Source: Strigamia acuminata
Taxonomy: Eukaryota > Arthropoda > Chilopoda > Geophilomorpha > Linotaeniidae
Length of the DNA: 60,000 nt
Direction of reading: 5' to 3'
NCBI GenBank assembly: GCA_949358305.1
Contig: OX442321.1
Span: forward strand, 3,375,605-3,435,604
Positions within the stretch are counted from its first letter, which is position 1. Each line of letters starts with the position of its first letter. The notes beneath the pieces are model-generated. The model saw nothing but the letters and a program-made list of their open reading frames with translations. It did not search any database and was not told the DNA's origin. Shown here piece after piece: positions 59,329 to 60,000 of the stretch. A program made the translations under genes and the position numbers.

Positions 59329-59346
59329 GACTGCGCATGCGCAGTC
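59329..59346. promoter_or_regulatory. NRF-1-like palindrome GACTGCGCATGCGCAGTC
   Basis: A perfect 18-bp palindrome containing TGCGCATGCGCA, the NRF-1/Ewg consensus form, in the only CpG-rich stretch near the right edge. It may serve the minus-strand gene at 58980-59243 or a plus-strand frame at about 59355-59450 (GDIRNYNLGHMFADF). Confidence 0.5.
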
Positions 59347-59532
59347 GTTTAGCGCGCTCTGGTGGCGACATACGAAACTACAACCTGGGGCACATGTTCG
59401 CCGATTTTTGTGCCCAAGTCGTCTACTTGCAACATCGATACCGAAAAGATTGAACTAAATACGGAGTATAATAAAACTAAATATAACCAAAGATTGAACT
59501 GAATTTAATATAAGAGTGAAATAAATTTCGCC

Positions 59533-60000
59533 ATGGCCAACACACGCTCGTTAATACGAACACACGCTCGCCAACACGAACACACGCTCGCCAAGACCGA
59601 ATCACACTCGCCAGTCACCAACACACACGCTCGTCAATACCAACACACACTTGCAAGTCGCCAACACACGCTCGAAACACCAACACACGCTCGAAACACC
59701 AACACACGCTTGACAACACCAACACACGCTCGCCATCGCCAACACACGCTCGCCATCGCCAACACACTAGCCAACACCAACACACGCTCGCCAACACGAA
59801 CACACGATCGCCATCGCCAACACGAACCCACTCGCTGACCACCAACGCGCTCGCCTGCTGCCAACGGTCATTTAACCAGTGCAGCACCAGCACCGGAGCA
59901 CATTTCAAGTGTGTGTTGGTATTGGCGAGCGTGTGTTGGCGACTTGCGAGTGTGTGTTGGCGACTTGCGAGTGTGTGTTGGCGACTTGCGGGCGTGTGTT
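59533..60000. repeat. Minisatellite CCAACACACGCTCG, with orientation switch
   Basis: From 59540 to about 59840 the plus strand carries CCAACACACGCTCGCC-type units. After a 60-bp unique gap, from about 59908 to the window end it carries the reverse complement (GAGTGTGTGTTGGCGACTTGC). ORFs over it on both strands are by-products. Confidence 0.9.

Noticed and set aside
59533-59908. Long ORFs on both strands over the right-edge minisatellite
   Set aside because: Low-complexity repeat translation, open on both strands at once.

Overview
The window is animal nuclear DNA: AT-rich, with short GT-AG introns, AATAAA signals, a TE-dense gene-poor background and two recognisable conserved genes. Arthropod-like features are Pao/BEL and Copia retrotransposons, Copia primer sites matching an internal half of initiator tRNA-Met, and repeat ends reading ACACCCTGTATA. 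I cannot place it more precisely than an arthropod-like invertebrate.

Layout. Positions 1 to about 17,000 are a three-level nest of LTR retrotransposons, all on the minus strand. A Pao/BEL element is split in gag by Copia element A (3094-16176, target duplication ATCTT). A is split in pol by Copia element B (6147-12054, target duplication CACTT). B has one uninterrupted polyprotein ORF and identical-looking LTRs. A fourth element, Copia C (47459-52327, target duplication GTAAA), also has an uninterrupted ORF and identical-looking LTRs.

From 17 to 26 kb lie an SRCR-domain relic, a two-exon small secreted-type protein (22105-22568) and a complete 11-exon soluble inorganic pyrophosphatase gene (22995-25849). 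A four-exon ZCCHC7/Air-type zinc-knuckle gene (34581-37242, minus) is the second host gene. The tail-to-tail junction of these two genes is present twice, at about 25.65-26.4 kb and 34.44-35.3 kb, leaving a decayed 3' piece of each gene beside the intact copy of the other.

The rest (18.4-21, 26-34 and 37-59 kb) is occupied by repeated copies of an unrecognised family of small multi-exon genes and of the sequence around them. The best copies (18649-19043, 45716-46117, 47313-52541, 56749-57439) encode about 95-189 aa: a short N-terminal segment, one hydrophobic span, a Pro/Gln/Thr-rich middle and, in some, a basic Gln/Leu-rich C-terminal exon. Intron phases agree among copies (2, then 0), and exon 1 is exactly 119 nt in three of the four. 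A CRE-like motif recurs upstream of some copies. I treat this family as the main novelty; it may be a fast-evolving lineage-specific gene cluster or cargo of an unclassified repeat. Interspersed are a TIR element (32504-34057), several near-perfect hairpins, decayed Ulp1-like/PHD, C2H2 and SWIM zinc-finger fragments, tandem repeats, and an inverted minisatellite at the right edge. No RNA genes or CRISPR arrays were seen.
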